Source: Mycobacterium saskatchewanense (lineage in GTDB: Bacteria; Actinomycetota; Actinomycetes; Mycobacteriales; Mycobacteriaceae). Taken from it: 64,000 bases of DNA. The stretch is from assembly GCF_010729105.1 (NCBI RefSeq), contig NZ_AP022573.1, positions 4,278,001 to 4,342,000 of the forward strand, written 5' to 3'. This document shows positions 50,502 through 61,255 of the stretch, one piece after another. The notes beneath the pieces were generated by a model that made no database searches, was not told the DNA's origin, and was given only the letters and a program-made list of their open reading frames with translations. The translations under genes were made by a program, and so were the position numbers. Positions within the stretch are counted from its first letter, which is position 1; every line of letters starts with the position of its first letter.

Positions 50502-51713
50502 ATGATCGAAGCCATGGCCGCAGTCGACCCGATCCGGGCACTCAATGCGCAGCGGCTCAGCCAAGCCCGCAAACGCTACGGCTACAGCTTGCGTGAGTTG
50601 GCGATCGAGGTCGAAAACGTGCGCAAGCTACGCGGCGACCCGACCTGCCCGCGCGGGAATCCCTGCGGCAAAAAATCGCCCAGATCGAGCGGACCGGAAT
50701 GCTCGGCCCGCTGTGGCGTGAAGACCTGGCCGCGGTGTTCGGCGTCGAACCCGACGAAATGTTCAGCGTGCCGATCGCCACCGAGCTGCCGCACCCGCTG
50801 CTGATACAACTACCCGTCGACCGTGACGTACTCGCCGTCATCGAGGCCCAGCAACATGCCCACATCCAAGCTGAGCACACCTTCGGCCCCCAACACGCCC
50901 GCCCCCTGGTGGAATCCGATCTGGTCACCATCGAATCCCTGATTGCCCACGCACCCTCGCAGGTCAAGGCAGAGATGCGGCGCGCCGCTGGGGCTATCGC
51001 CGAAGTTGCCGGGTGGATCGCCCAAGACCTCGGAGATCACGCCGCCGCGGAGAAGCTCACCCACACCGCAGCCCTGCACCTACGTACGGCCGGCCCGCCA
51101 TTCAACGCCATAATCTTGATGCGCCAATCCAACATTCTCACCCGCACCAACCCCGACCTGGCCACCGCCTTGGCCACCGATGCCGCCGACCTCATCGACG
51201 GCCACGACGTGGGTCGCCTGGCCGCCAGCATCGCCCGCCAACAGGCCCTTGCCGAGCTGGCCAATCACAATGAGCGGGGATTTCATCGCTACGCCGCCGC
51301 AGCCCTCGAACTCGGTGACCTGCAACCCCACCCGCATGATCATGCGATCTATGCCCACGGCGCCTACGTCGCCAGCGAGATCGCCTCCGGCTACCTGCGC
51401 ATCGGTGACCCGGATAAAGCCCTAACCCTGCTCGCCGGGCACCATCACGCCTGGACATCACAGCAGCACCGCGATCAGACCGTGGCCGATATGCGACTCC
51501 TGCACGCCTACATCGCCACCGGCGAATACCAGCAAGCACTGGCACTGACCGCCGCAGCGATCCCGGGCTACCTGGCCGCGCCCTCAGCGAGCCAGGATTC
51601 ATCTGGCCAGGGCAGGCACAATCGTGCGAGACCGTCGACGGCGAAACAAAGACCCGATCCTGCAACAGCTCGCCGGCCGCATCAAAAACGCCACCCAAGG
51701 AGTCACCCCGTGA
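50502..51713 (+). pseudogene. XRE/TPR-type element regulator with two frameshifts
   Basis: The gene begins MIEAMAAVDPIRALNAQRLS with a helix-turn-helix (YGYSLRELAIEVENVRKL). Three frames must be joined to give one family-like protein. The first change is near 50650 (from PTCPRG to ARESLRQKIAQIERTGMLG). The second is near 51580 (from IPGYLAA to RARIHLARAGTIVRDRRRR). The middle part is a long helical TPR-like region with paired Ala/Leu helices. The true end, AGRIKNATQGVTP, overlaps the creatininase GTG (GTGA), which shows the intended reading. Such regulators keep AICE transfer genes silent; here it is probably broken. Confidence 0.75.
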
Positions 51714-52432
51714 GCCGTCGAATCATCCCCGACACCACCACCACCACCGACCCCGCGGCCACCCACACGGTCGCGGTGCTGCCGGTCGGCTCATTCGAAC
51801 AACACGGCCCCTACCTTCCGCTGGGCACCGACACCCTCATCGCCACTGCCATCGCATCCGCAATCAATCAGCACCACAACGTATTTCAGCTACCACCGGT
51901 CGCGTTCAGCTGCTCCCACGAACACGCCGCCTACCCCGGCACCATCAGCATCAGCGCCACCACCTTGGCCGCGATCGTCGCTGACATCATCGAATCGCTG
52001 GCACAGCAGAACATCGCCGGGCTGATCGTCGTCAACGGCCACGGCGGCAACGCCGTACTCACCAACGTCGTCCAACAAGCCAACCACCCCAACAACCCCG
52101 TCAAGGTTGGGCTCTACCCCAGCCGCGAAGACTGGACCGAAGCCCGCACCGCCGCAGGAATCCACAGCAGCAACCACGACGACATGCACGCCGGCGAACT
52201 AGAGACCTCCATCCTGCTCGCCACCCATCCCGACTACCTGCGCGACGGCTGGCAGACCAGCGACCACACAGCCAACGACCGCCGCTACCTCACCAGCCTC
52301 GGCATCCACGCCTACACGCCCACCGGCGTCATCGGCTCACCATCCCAGGCCACCGCCGCCAAGGGCAGCAGTGCCCTCGACCACCTCGGCCGCAACGCCG
52401 ACACCCTGATCGAACTCCTCACCACACGTTGA
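51710..52432 (+). CDS. Creatininase-family metal-dependent amidohydrolase (MftE-like)
   Basis: The 240-residue protein has the creatininase-family metal sites: GSFEQHGPYLPLGTDT near residue 23, VNGHGGNAVL near residue 108 and DDMHAGELETSILLA near residue 155. Members hydrolyse creatinine or formamide pyrimidines, or trim the mycofactocin precursor (MftE). GTG 51710 overlaps the end of the regulator gene, so the two are coupled. Regulator plus creatininase-like pairs recur in actinobacterial mobile elements, where the role is unknown. A longer in-frame fusion with the regulator is an artefact of that gene's frameshift. Confidence 0.85.
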   Translation: MSRRIIPDTTTTTDPAATHTVAVLPVGSFEQHGPYLPLGTDTLIATAIASAINQHHNVFQLPPVAFSCSHEHAAYPGTISISATTLAAIVADIIESLAQQNIAGLIVVNGHGGNAVLTNVVQQANHPNNPVKVGLYPSREDWTEARTAAGIHSSNHDDMHAGELETSILLATHPDYLRDGWQTSDHTANDRRYLTSLGIHAYTPTGVIGSPSQATAAKGSSALDHLGRNADTLIELLTTR

Positions 52433-52746
52433 GCACAAGCGACAGCTCGGCGGCTACCTTCCGGGCTTCGCTGCGCTCCCTTCGCTTCCGTCCGCTGGCG
52501 CTCCCGTCCGCGCCGGTCGCTCCACTGCGCCCTGCGTCCGCCGCCGAGCACCAGACCAGCGCCCACCACTCAGTGAGAACACCGGCCGTGTTCGCGCCTG
52601 CCACCGCCAGGCCAACGGCGTTTGCGCCTCTCGCGCGGCGACCAGAGCCGGGCCAGACCGCCGGCCACCGTGGGACACATGCCCTGACCTCGCACGTGAG
52701 GACTTTCTTTACTGCTATTTAACGGTGGATCCGACCTTGGCATTTG
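52433..52746. other. Non-coding, short-repeat-rich region after creatininase gene
   Basis: About 310 bp with no convincing gene. It has degenerate repeats of a (g)cttcgctgcgctccc type around 52475-52530 and strong strand asymmetry (C/T-rich on the plus strand). In AICEs cis-acting transfer loci with short repeats occur near such places, but no known recognition repeat is matched. The right part (after ~52710) probably belongs to the IS256-family element. Confidence 0.4.
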
Positions 52747-52965
52747 TTAGTTGCCGGTCGGGGTGATCCGGCCGTTGAAGGTGATTGCGAACGCGTTGAG
52801 TGCGGGCTTCCACCTCATTGCCCATCGTGCCCTACCTCGCCCGGTCGGATCTAGTGATCGGGTAACGAGATACAGGCATTTCAGGGCAGCTTGGTCGGTA
52901 GGGAAATGCCCGCGGGCGCGAATCGCGCGCCGGTAGCGGGCGTTGATCGACTCCACGGCGTTGGT

Positions 52966-54457
52966 ACCCGGTATGAAATGGGGTGGAGGCCCACGTGGTT
53001 CTGTCTTGCCTGGTCAGACGTACTAGGCATACGGTGCGACCGTCCGGAACAGGGGCCTTCGGGGAACACGTATGGGCAGGCCGTTCTTGCTCGATGGGCT
53101 GCGAGCCCGTGTTAGTAGTTGGCCGCCCCTGCGACTTGTCCGGCTGCGCTGCGAGCGCGTATCCGTAGGTGTCGTTCCGTCCCAGCGGTTCCCCGGCCAA
53201 GTGATCAGCACGGAAGGGAGAACCAGGCGGTGGTCAGATATGTCGGCATGGATGTGCACCGCGAGTTCGCGCAGCTGGCGGTGGTCGAGGACGGGATCCT
53301 CCGCGACGAAGGCAAGATCGGAGTGACGCCAGAAGCATTGCGGGCGTGGGCGTCTGAACTACGCCCGGATGATGAGGTGGCGTTGGAGGCCACCGGAAAC
53401 AGCGATGCGATCGCTACTCTGCTCACACCGCTGGTGGCCCGTGTGGTGGTGTCGAACCCGTCGAAGACGCGGGCGATCGCCGAGGCGAAGGTGAAAACCG
53501 ACAAGGTCGATGCGCGGATCTTGGCGCAGTTGCTGGCAGCGGATTTTCTGCCACCGGTGTGGCTGCCCGACGATCGGACCCGCAGTCTGCGCCGGCAGGT
53601 GATGCGTCGTGCTCACGTGGTGCGTCAACGGACTCGGCTGAAGAATCAGGTGCACGCGATCCTGGCCCGTAACCTCGCACCGACGCCGCCGGTGTCGGAT
53701 TTGTTTGGCAAGACCGGTCGGCACTGGCTCTCGCGTCAGCCGTTACCTGCCGATGAACGCGCCAGCGTGCAGGCGTTGTTGCGTCAGTTGGACTTTCACG
53801 CCCATGAACTCGCTTTGGTCGATAGAGAGCTGGCCCAGAAGCGCTCACCGATCCGATGGTGGCCCGGTTGATGACCATCCCTGGTGTCGATGCGATCGCC
53901 GGCATCTCCATTGTGGCCGCGGTCGGCGACTTCTCTCGGTTCGACGATCCCGACAAGTTAGTGGCCTATATCGGGCTCAACCCGAAGGTGCGCCAGTCCG
54001 GGAATTCCGCGCCGGTGCACGGTCGGATCAGCAAAGCCGGCCGCGCCCATGTGCGTGGTGTGCTGGTGGAGGCGGCCTGGTCGGCCAGTCGCGCACCAGG
54101 GCCCTTGCGTGCGTTCTATCAGCGCATCAAATCCCGACGCGGATTTCAGACCGCGATCGTGGCCACCGCCCGCAAGATGACGGTGCTCGCATGGCATTTG
54201 GTGACCAAGGACCAGGACTACGCCTTCGCTCGACCAGGGCTGGTCACCCACAAGCGCCGAAAGCTCGAACTGGCCGCCGGGGCGCCGTCACGCCGCGGCA
54301 ACTACCGCCAGCCCGGCGCGACCTATAACAGCAAGCACCGCCGCGACGAAGAGAACGCGGTCGTCGAACAGGCCGAACGTGCCTACGAAGTCCTCGTCGC
54401 CCACTGGCAACCCCGCAAACCCGCCACCAATCACCGCTCACCTTGACGATTTCATCC
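52966..54457 (+). mobile_element. IS110-family element inserted in the IS256-family transposase
   Basis: Boundaries follow from rebuilding the interrupted reading frame: the host frame ends with GGT at 52963-52965 and resumes at GGAGCAG at 54460. The bases GT occur on both sides, so the element is 1,492-1,494 bp with at most a 2-bp duplication. No terminal inverted repeats are seen, as expected for IS110 elements. Confidence 0.85.
53230..54446 (+). pseudogene. IS110-family transposase with a 1-nt frameshift
   Basis: The first frame (GTG 53230 to 53871) starts VVRYVGMDVHREFAQLAVVEDG and has the DEDD-type Asp, VALEATGNS and KTDKVDARILAQLL of IS110 transposases. The second (from ~53856) carries the Tnp_20 part with MTIPGVDAIAGISIVAAVGD and KVRQSGNSAPVHGRISKAG. 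They join at cagaagcgctc near 53845, where an inserted G (aaggcgctc) would give one ~406-residue protein. GAAGGGAG precedes the start. The copy is inactive as read. Confidence 0.88.
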
Positions 54458-55570
54458 GTGGAGCAGATGACCCGACGTATCTCGACGTCGTAGTCCAGGA
54501 AGGGCACGAACTCGCTCCAGGCGTTCTCCCAGAGCCGGATGATCGCCGGGTACTGGGGACCCCATTTCGCGGTGAATTCGACGAAGCGTTCCTTGGCCGC
54601 GGCCTCGGTCGCCGCGGTATAGACCGGCCGAATGTCGCGGGCGATCTGATCCCAGTACTTGCGGGACGCGTAGCGAAAGGTGTTGCGCAACAGATGAATG
54701 ACGCACGTTTGGATGATCGCTCGGTCCCAGACGGTGTTGACTGCCTCGGGCAATCCTTTCAATCCGTCACAGACCACGATGCACACATCGCCGGTGCCGC
54801 GGTTCTTGATCTCGGTGAGCACCGACAGCCAGAACTTGGCGCCTTCGCTGCCCTCGCCGGCCCACAGCCCGAGGATGTCGCGCTCGCCTGCGCAGGTGAC
54901 CCCCACGGCCACGTAGATGGGCCGGTTGGTGACCTGCCCGTCGCGGATCTTGACGAAGATGGCGTCGATGAAGACCACTGGATATACCGCTTCCAGCGGC
55001 CGGTTGCACCATTCGGCCATCTCGCCGACCACCTTGTCGGTGATCCGGCTGATGGTGTCTTTGCTGACGGTGGCGCCGTAGACGTCGGCGAAGTGTGCCG
55101 CGACCTCGCCGGTCGTCAATCCTTTTGCCGTCAACGACAATACGATCTCATCAATACCGGTCAGGCGACGCTGTCGTTTCTTGACGATCTGCGGGTCGAA
55201 GCTGCTGTTGGTGTCACGGGGCACCTCGATCTCGACGGGCCCGATCTCGGTGAGCACCGTCTTGGCCCGGGTGCCGTTTCGGGAATTGCCGCTGCCACGG
55301 CCCGCTGGGTCATGCTTGTCATAACCCAGGTGCTCGGCCATCTCCGCGTCCAGCGCGGTCTCAAGCACGTTCTTGGTCAACTGATTGAGCAGCCCGTTGG
55401 GGCCGACCAATTCGACTCCTTGTTCCTTCGCCTGCGCCAGCAGCTGCTCAGCCAGCTGCCGTTGATCCAGTTCCATCGCCACAGGATCGAGTGTTTCTGA
55501 CATCGTCAGTCCTTCCCGCCAAGCACCGCTCTGAGCCGTCCCGGTGAGTCCGGAGACTGCATTCGTTGAA

Positions 55571-56580
<1,010 letters not shown>

Positions 56581-57012
56581 GCTTTCAAGATCTCGTTGGC
56601 CCGGCGCAGCTCGGCAATCTCCTTGCGCAGCGCCTTGTTCTCCTCGGCCATCGCGGAGGTCACACCCGGCCGCTGGCCGGTATCGACCTCCGAGCGGCGG
56701 ATCCAGGTCCGCAACGTCTCCGGTGTGCCGATCCCCAACATGCCCGTGACCGCCGTGATCGCCGCCCACTGCGACGGGTACTGCGGGCGCACCTCAGCGA
56801 CCATGCGCACCGCACGTTCACGAAGCTCGTCGGGGTACTTGCTGACACGTCCCATAACCCAGATCCTCCCAAGATCGGGAGTCTCCGGAAACGCCGGGAC
56901 GGCTCACTGGGGGCTGACCCGTCGATGACCTACATCTGCGCCTATTTCACCCAGGTCTTGAATTCACGGGTCATTTGGTGCAGTGAGAGATCGAGGTCGT
57001 CAACTCGTAGGC

Positions 57013-57828
57013 CTACTGGTCTGGGCCTTCTGGTGAAGGTCGGCGAGCAGTGCGGTGTCCGCTGGATCGTGCCCCGCCGACTTTACCCTCCACAATGAGG
57101 TAACCGTTCTCGTCGACCCTGATCCAGTCCACTGCGGCGATACGCGTGTCGTCGGGGGAGAAGGGGCCGGGGGGTTGGTCATCGGGTTGGGGGATGGCGT
57201 CTTGGCGTCGAGAAAGTTCCAGTTCGGCGTTGCGGTAGTCGTCGTAGGTGTCGCGCAAGATTCTGTCGACCCACAGGCCGATGACGACGAGTTCGGTACG
57301 CTGTCGTACGAGATCCTCGTCGTCGACGCCGACAGTTGACTGCAAGGTTTGACGCACCCGCTCGGCCTCCCAGGAGCCGGGCCGCCCGGCCAGGATTTGT
57401 TCGGTGCCTTCGATGTTGACGGCGGCCGCGGCCAGGGCGTGGGTGACGAACTCGGCCCAGTCGATCGGTAGCGCTGCGCGGGAGTCGCGATCCGGTTCCC
57501 ATTTCCCCGAACTATGTTGACGCATCGGCTGATTCGTCAGATGAGCGGCCTCCGTCAGGGCGGCGATCACGTCGTAGAGGACTTCGTCGTACGGTCGGGG
57601 AACCATCGTCTCGGCCGCAGTCAGATATCCGGTGTCGAACAGCGCCGCCGAGAGGACCTGACGATAGGGCCGGCCGATCTCGGCGGCCATAGCCCGCAAG
57701 TTGTCTCGTGTTGGCAGAGAGGTCAATTCGCTGATCGTCACTGCATCAAGGATTGCCGCGTGACGCCAATACGGTTCGCCCAAGCCGGTGTCGGACGCGT
57801 TGTGACCGCGCTTGTACTCGTCGATCAC
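57013..57828 (-). CDS. Hypothetical protein, possible C-terminal frameshift
   Basis: The 271-residue product starts from GTG 57828 (VIDEYKRGHNASDTG) and is rich in helices: LRAMAAEIGRPYRQVLSAAL, EVLYDVIAALTEAAH and WAEFVTHALAAAAVNIEG. I recognise no domain. The end reads GRIIEGK-like IVEGKVGGARSSGH in this frame. A neighbouring frame from the same place gives VKSAGHDPADTALLADLHQ and stops at 57000, which looks more protein-like, so one base may be missing near 57085. It lies just right of the IS3 copy and may be accessory cargo. Function unknown. Confidence 0.55.
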   Translation of the reverse strand: MIDEYKRGHNASDTGLGEPYWRHAAILDAVTISELTSLPTRDNLRAMAAEIGRPYRQVLSAALFDTGYLTAAETMVPRPYDEVLYDVIAALTEAAHLTNQPMRQHSSGKWEPDRDSRAALPIDWAEFVTHALAAAAVNIEGTEQILAGRPGSWEAERVRQTLQSTVGVDDEDLVRQRTELVVIGLWVDRILRDTYDDYRNAELELSRRQDAIPQPDDQPPGPFSPDDTRIAAVDWIRVDENGYLIVEGKVGGARSSGHRTARRPSPEGPDQ

Positions 57829-58211
57829 CGAGCCCGGTGCCTGGTGTCAGGCAGCGCCAGCCGGTAACTCAGCATGTCTGCCGCCGATACCAACGACGAA
57901 TCACTCAAAGGTATTAACCGACTACACCCCATGAATGACCGGGGCTAACCACGGAGGCCTCTATCCGGTCCATATTCCTTACGGTTTTTGCAGGGTGTTC
58001 GTGGCTGTCGGCCGTAGGCTTCGAGTACCCAGGGACGTCGGGTATGGCTTTCCATATTCTGCCTTTGGTGATGGCTCGAATCGATTGGCCGCCCGGGCGT
58101 CCCGCGACGACTCGACCGCTAATTGAGAGGTGCGATCTAATCGCTGTGTAAGGACACGTCGGCGTGGTCGTCTGGTGGGTTCAAAGACCGACAACGAACA
58201 CGGAGGTGGTT
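57829..58211. other. Intergenic region, no gene recognised
   Basis: About 380 bp between the hypothetical gene and the second IS110-family copy contain no supported gene. A small plus-strand frame at 57935-58126 has no recognised domain and no good start. The right end probably belongs to the IS110 element's upstream part, with GGAGGTGG before its GTG. Confidence 0.5.
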
Positions 58212-59406
58212 GTGCCACAGCAACTATGGGCGGGTGTGGATGCCGGCAAGTCAGAGCACCATTGCGTCGTCGTCGACGTTGATGGCAGGAGGGTGCTCTC
58301 GCGGCGGGTAGCCAACGATGGCGACACTAAACGAGTTGATCAACGCGGTCACCACGCTCGCTGATGGGGGCGACCTCACCTAGGCGATCGACCTGGCCGG
58401 TGGTGGTGCTGCGTTGCTGATCACGCTGCTGCTGGACGCCTCCCAGCGGCTGCTCTACATCCCGGGCCGCAGTGTCTATTACGCATCGGGCGCCTATCGC
58501 GGCGACGCGAAAAGCGACGCCAAAGACGCGGCGATCATCGCCGATCAAGCCCGGATGCGCCGTGATCTACAGCCGCTGCGTTCCGGTGATCAGATCACCG
58601 TGCAGCTGCGCATCCTGACCGCTCGGCGCGCTGATCTGGTCGCCGATCGCACCCGAGCGCTAAACCGGCTGCGCGCTCAGCTGCTGGAGTACTTTCCCGC
58701 CCTCGAGCGGGCGTTTGACTACGGTCAACACAAGGCTGCGCTGATCTTGCTCACCGGTTACCAAACCCCCGAGGCACTGCGTCGCGCGGGCGCCGCGCGG
58801 CTGGTGGCCTGGCTGCGCAAACGCAAGGCCCGCACCGCCGAGGCGGTCGCCGCCGCCGCACTCGAAGCTGCCCACGCTCAGCACACTGTGCTGCCCGGAC
58901 AAGACCTGGCCGCCGCCATGGTGGCCCGGCTAGCCCAGGAGGTGATCACCCTCAACACCGAAATCGCCGACACCGAGACGATGCTCGAGGAACGATTTCG
59001 CCGCCACCGCCACGCCGAAATCATCCTGAGCATGCCCGGCTTCGGGGTCATCCTCGGCGCCGAATTCCTCGCCGCAACAAGGGGAGACATGAGCGCTTTC
59101 GACTCCGCCGATCGTCTGGCCGGCATCTGCGGGCTGGCGCCGGTACCGCGCGACTCCGGGCGCATCAGCGGCAACCTCAAACGCCCCCGCCGCTACCACC
59201 GACGACTCCTGCGCACCTGCTACCTGGCCGCCCAAAGCGCCGCCCGCACCGACCCGGCGTCTCGCGCCTACTACGAACGCAAACGCGCTGAGGGCAAACA
59301 CCACCGACAAGCCGTCCTAGCCCTGGCCCGCCGACGCCTCAACGTCCTGTGGGCCATGCTGCGCGACCACACCACCTACCAAATCCCAACCGCCGCAGCG
59401 GCTTGA
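58212..59406 (+). pseudogene. IS110-family transposase (IS900/IS1110-type), frameshift and stop
   Basis: The N-terminus VPQQLWAGVDAGKSEHHCVV is typical of MAC IS110 members. After RRVAND the frame shifts (gatggcgac, near 58320), and the restored frame has a TAG where Trp is expected (LTWAIDL) at about 58379-58381. From there the frame is open to 59406: YIPGRSVYYASGAYRGDAKS, SMPGFGVILGAEFLAATRGD and GICGLAPVPRDSGRISGN are the RuvC-like and Tnp_20 motifs. Two independent lesions make a sequencing error less likely, so this is probably a dead copy. Confidence 0.87.
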
Positions 59407-59470
59407 CAAACCCATTGAGAATCGAATGGGTCACACGAGGCTGCAGCTGACCACGTTTTAGCCGCTAGAC

Positions 59471-59490
59471 GGTACGGTACTGGACTGTAC
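59471..59490. promoter_or_regulatory. Candidate operator with three GTAC half-sites
   Basis: GGTACGGTAC-TGGACT-GTAC contains three GTAC units just upstream of the TetR gene start at 59509. GTAC-N6-GTAC is an inverted repeat and could be an autoregulatory operator. Confidence 0.4.
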
Positions 59491-59508
59491 TACGGCGACG
59501 GTTCTATC

Positions 59509-60102
59509 GTGGGCGCTGTGTCTCGGATTGCCGATCACCCCGCGGAGTCCGCGCCGTGGTCGCCGCGGGAGGCCGAGTTGCTTGCGGTGACATTATGGCT
59601 GCTGCAGCAACACGGGTATGACCGGTTGACGGTGGACGCGGTGGCGGCCACCGCCCGCGCCAGCAAGGCGACGGTGTACCGGCGATGGCCATCGAAAGCC
59701 GAACTGGTATTGGCCGCGTTCATCGAGGGGACCCGCCAGGTCGTGGTCCCGCCCGATACCGGCACACTGCGGGGAGATTTGCTGGAACTTGGGGAGTTGG
59801 TGAGCCAACAGGCCCGCCAGCACGCCAGCACCATCCGCGCGGTGCTTGTCGAGGTGTCGCGTAACGCCGCGCTCAACGAGGCGATACGGCATCAGTTCCT
59901 CGAGCAGTGGAAAGCCTTGATCCAGCACATCCTGAAGCAGGCCGTTGACCGAGGTGATATCGCGGGCGCCGCCATCGACGACGAACTTTGGGACCTACTT
60001 CCCGGCTACCTAATGTTCCGGTCCATCATCTCTAGCCGACCCCCCACCCGTCGCACCGTGCAAGCCCTGGTCCTTGACTTCATCATCCCCAGCCTCACCT
60101 GA
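59509..60102 (+). CDS. TetR/AcrR-family regulator
   Basis: The 197-residue protein has the TetR helix-turn-helix at residues ~25-65 (YDRLTVDAVAATARASKATVYRRW) and a helical ligand/dimer domain ending LDFIIPSLT. The ARASKATVYRRWPSKAEL recognition region is typical. GTG 59509 is used; a second GTG (VSRIADHP) three codons later is possible, and neither has a Shine-Dalgarno, so the mRNA may be leaderless. Flanked by IS debris on both sides, its target genes are not evident. Confidence 0.85.
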   Translation: MGAVSRIADHPAESAPWSPREAELLAVTLWLLQQHGYDRLTVDAVAATARASKATVYRRWPSKAELVLAAFIEGTRQVVVPPDTGTLRGDLLELGELVSQQARQHASTIRAVLVEVSRNAALNEAIRHQFLEQWKALIQHILKQAVDRGDIAGAAIDDELWDLLPGYLMFRSIISSRPPTRRTVQALVLDFIIPSLT

Positions 60103-60489
60103 TCCACCGGGTAGGGCGGTTTAGCCCCTGTTGTCTTCGGCGACGCCTCGCAGGCGTGAAAATGTGGTCGGGTTGCCCACCGACGCCGACTTTCACTCTG
60201 GTTTGTGGGCCCGTGGTTTAGCCTGGCGCCGGGCCCGACCTGGGAGGGTCACGCACTGTTGCTTCGAGCAGCCGGTCAGAATTTCGGTTCCTCGACCGAG
60301 GCCCCAGCAACCTCCCCATGAAATATCGATGTGATGGGAGGACAAGCGAAGTGAAATGGTCAACGTCCGCGACGTGAACAACGACACGGTGGACGCGGTG
60401 TGGCTGGTCACGTTCACAGAAGGGCGTGCTGCGGCCATCGTTCGTGCCGGCACCGGCGCGGCGGCTGCACGATGACACCCGGCTACGGG
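60103..60489. other. Intergenic region with one possible small ORF
   Basis: About 390 bp between the TetR gene and IS debris. One small frame at 60356-60475 (39 residues, MVNVRDVNNDTVDAVWL start) has a GGGAGGA some 14 nt upstream but no known domain. Nothing else is supported. Confidence 0.4.
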
Positions 60490-61205
60490 TCGACTGACCG
60501 GCGAACGCGCCCGCTACTGGGAGCGGCTCGAGAAGCTGCTCGAGGACGCGTTGATTTAAAGTGTCGGCGGTGGCGCGTAGAAGCTAGACACCGTCTCGGT
60601 TCGCGACATGCTTGAGGTGTTGATCGCTGGCGAGCGCGACGCCGGACAACTCGCTGATCTGGCCCGCCGCCGGGTGCGGGTCGAACACGGCGCCTTGGTC
60701 GAGGCTTGACGGGCCGATTTCGATGACCACCACGCGGAGCGGAGCCGGATGCTTGCTCACCCGATTGACACCCTCAGCGCGTGGATCGAACCCTAACCAC
60801 TCGTATCGACGACCAACTGAGCGTCCTGATCGACGTGGCAGCCACAGCGGCGACACCAACGCGAGCGCGGCCGGCGGCGGGCCAGGCCAGATCATCGTCG
60901 ACGACACCATGGCTGCCCGACAGACGCTTGCGGCGATCGAGTGTCTCGACGAGATCGCCGGCGTCGGGCGGCTCGGCGTACAGCTGATCCTGGCCGCATC
61001 GGCGCCGATATGGCCCCAATTCCCGACCGCCGCGCGCCTGGTGCAAACGGCAGTCGCTACCGGATTGGTTCGCGGTCAGCCCGCGGTTCAGTACGCGTTT
61101 CCGCACAGCGGCGGGACGCAGGTGCGTGGCGGCCACCCGTCCAGGTCTCCTCCGGGGCTATCTGTCGTTGCCGATCTCGTGGTCGGCGAATTGGCCATAC
61201 TCGGG
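60490..61205 (+). pseudogene. Degraded IS110-family transposase remnant
   Basis: Pieces of an IS110 transposase occur in order but in several frames and with stops: GERARYWERLEKLLEDALI, then VSVRDMLEVLIAGERD and LADLARRRVRVEHGALVEA, then LAAIECLDEIAGVGRLGVQL and LILAASAPIWPQFPTAARLV. The last piece matches the Tnp_20 domain, where relatives read DEIPGIG and ILAEVG. N-terminal DEDD sequences are missing. This copy belongs to a different IS110 subgroup from the two fuller copies upstream. Confidence 0.7.
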
Positions 61206-61255
61206 TAGCCGGAGCGGCTGCTGCGGGAAGCTGGTTTGCGGAGGGTGAGGGGGGC

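Larger units (their letters stand above)
45030..52740. mobile_element. Integrative (probably conjugative) element of AICE type in 13E12
   Basis: The left junction is sharp: 13E12 coding similarity ends near 45029 and the integrase starts at 45055. Gene content is integrase, small coupled ORF, RepSA-like initiator, FtsK/TraB-type translocase, Pra-like protein, XRE/TPR regulator and creatininase-family protein, the set known from pSAM2-like actinomycete integrative and conjugative elements. Transfer in such elements uses the single translocase on double-stranded DNA. The right end is not visible: no 13E12 remainder occurs to 64000. The stated end is where IS sequence takes over. Rep and the regulator are frameshifted, so the element is probably immobile now. 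Confidence 0.75.
52747..55503 (-). pseudogene. IS256-family transposase interrupted by an IS110-family insertion
   Basis: The 5' part (55503-54460, MSETLDPVAMELDQ start, 348 codons) contains the mutator-type DDE domain, with AVYPVVFIDAIFVKIRDG and IVVCDGLKGLPEAVNTVW. It runs to VICST, where the family continues NAVESINARYRRA. That continuation lies at 52965-52747 (72 residues plus stop). Joining 54460 to 52965 restores GGCGTTGGTGGAGCAG in frame and a 420-residue transposase, normal for IS256. The insertion therefore split an otherwise intact gene. Confidence 0.9.

Noticed and set aside
50699..52432. A 577-residue fusion of the TPR regulator with creatininase
   Set aside because: The join reads through non-protein-like sequence; the alternative frame gives the expected regulator end and a GTGA overlap.
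45030..52740. Interpretation as an ordinary prophage
   Set aside because: No capsid, tail, terminase or lysis genes are seen; Rep plus FtsK-type translocase fits an integrative conjugative element better.
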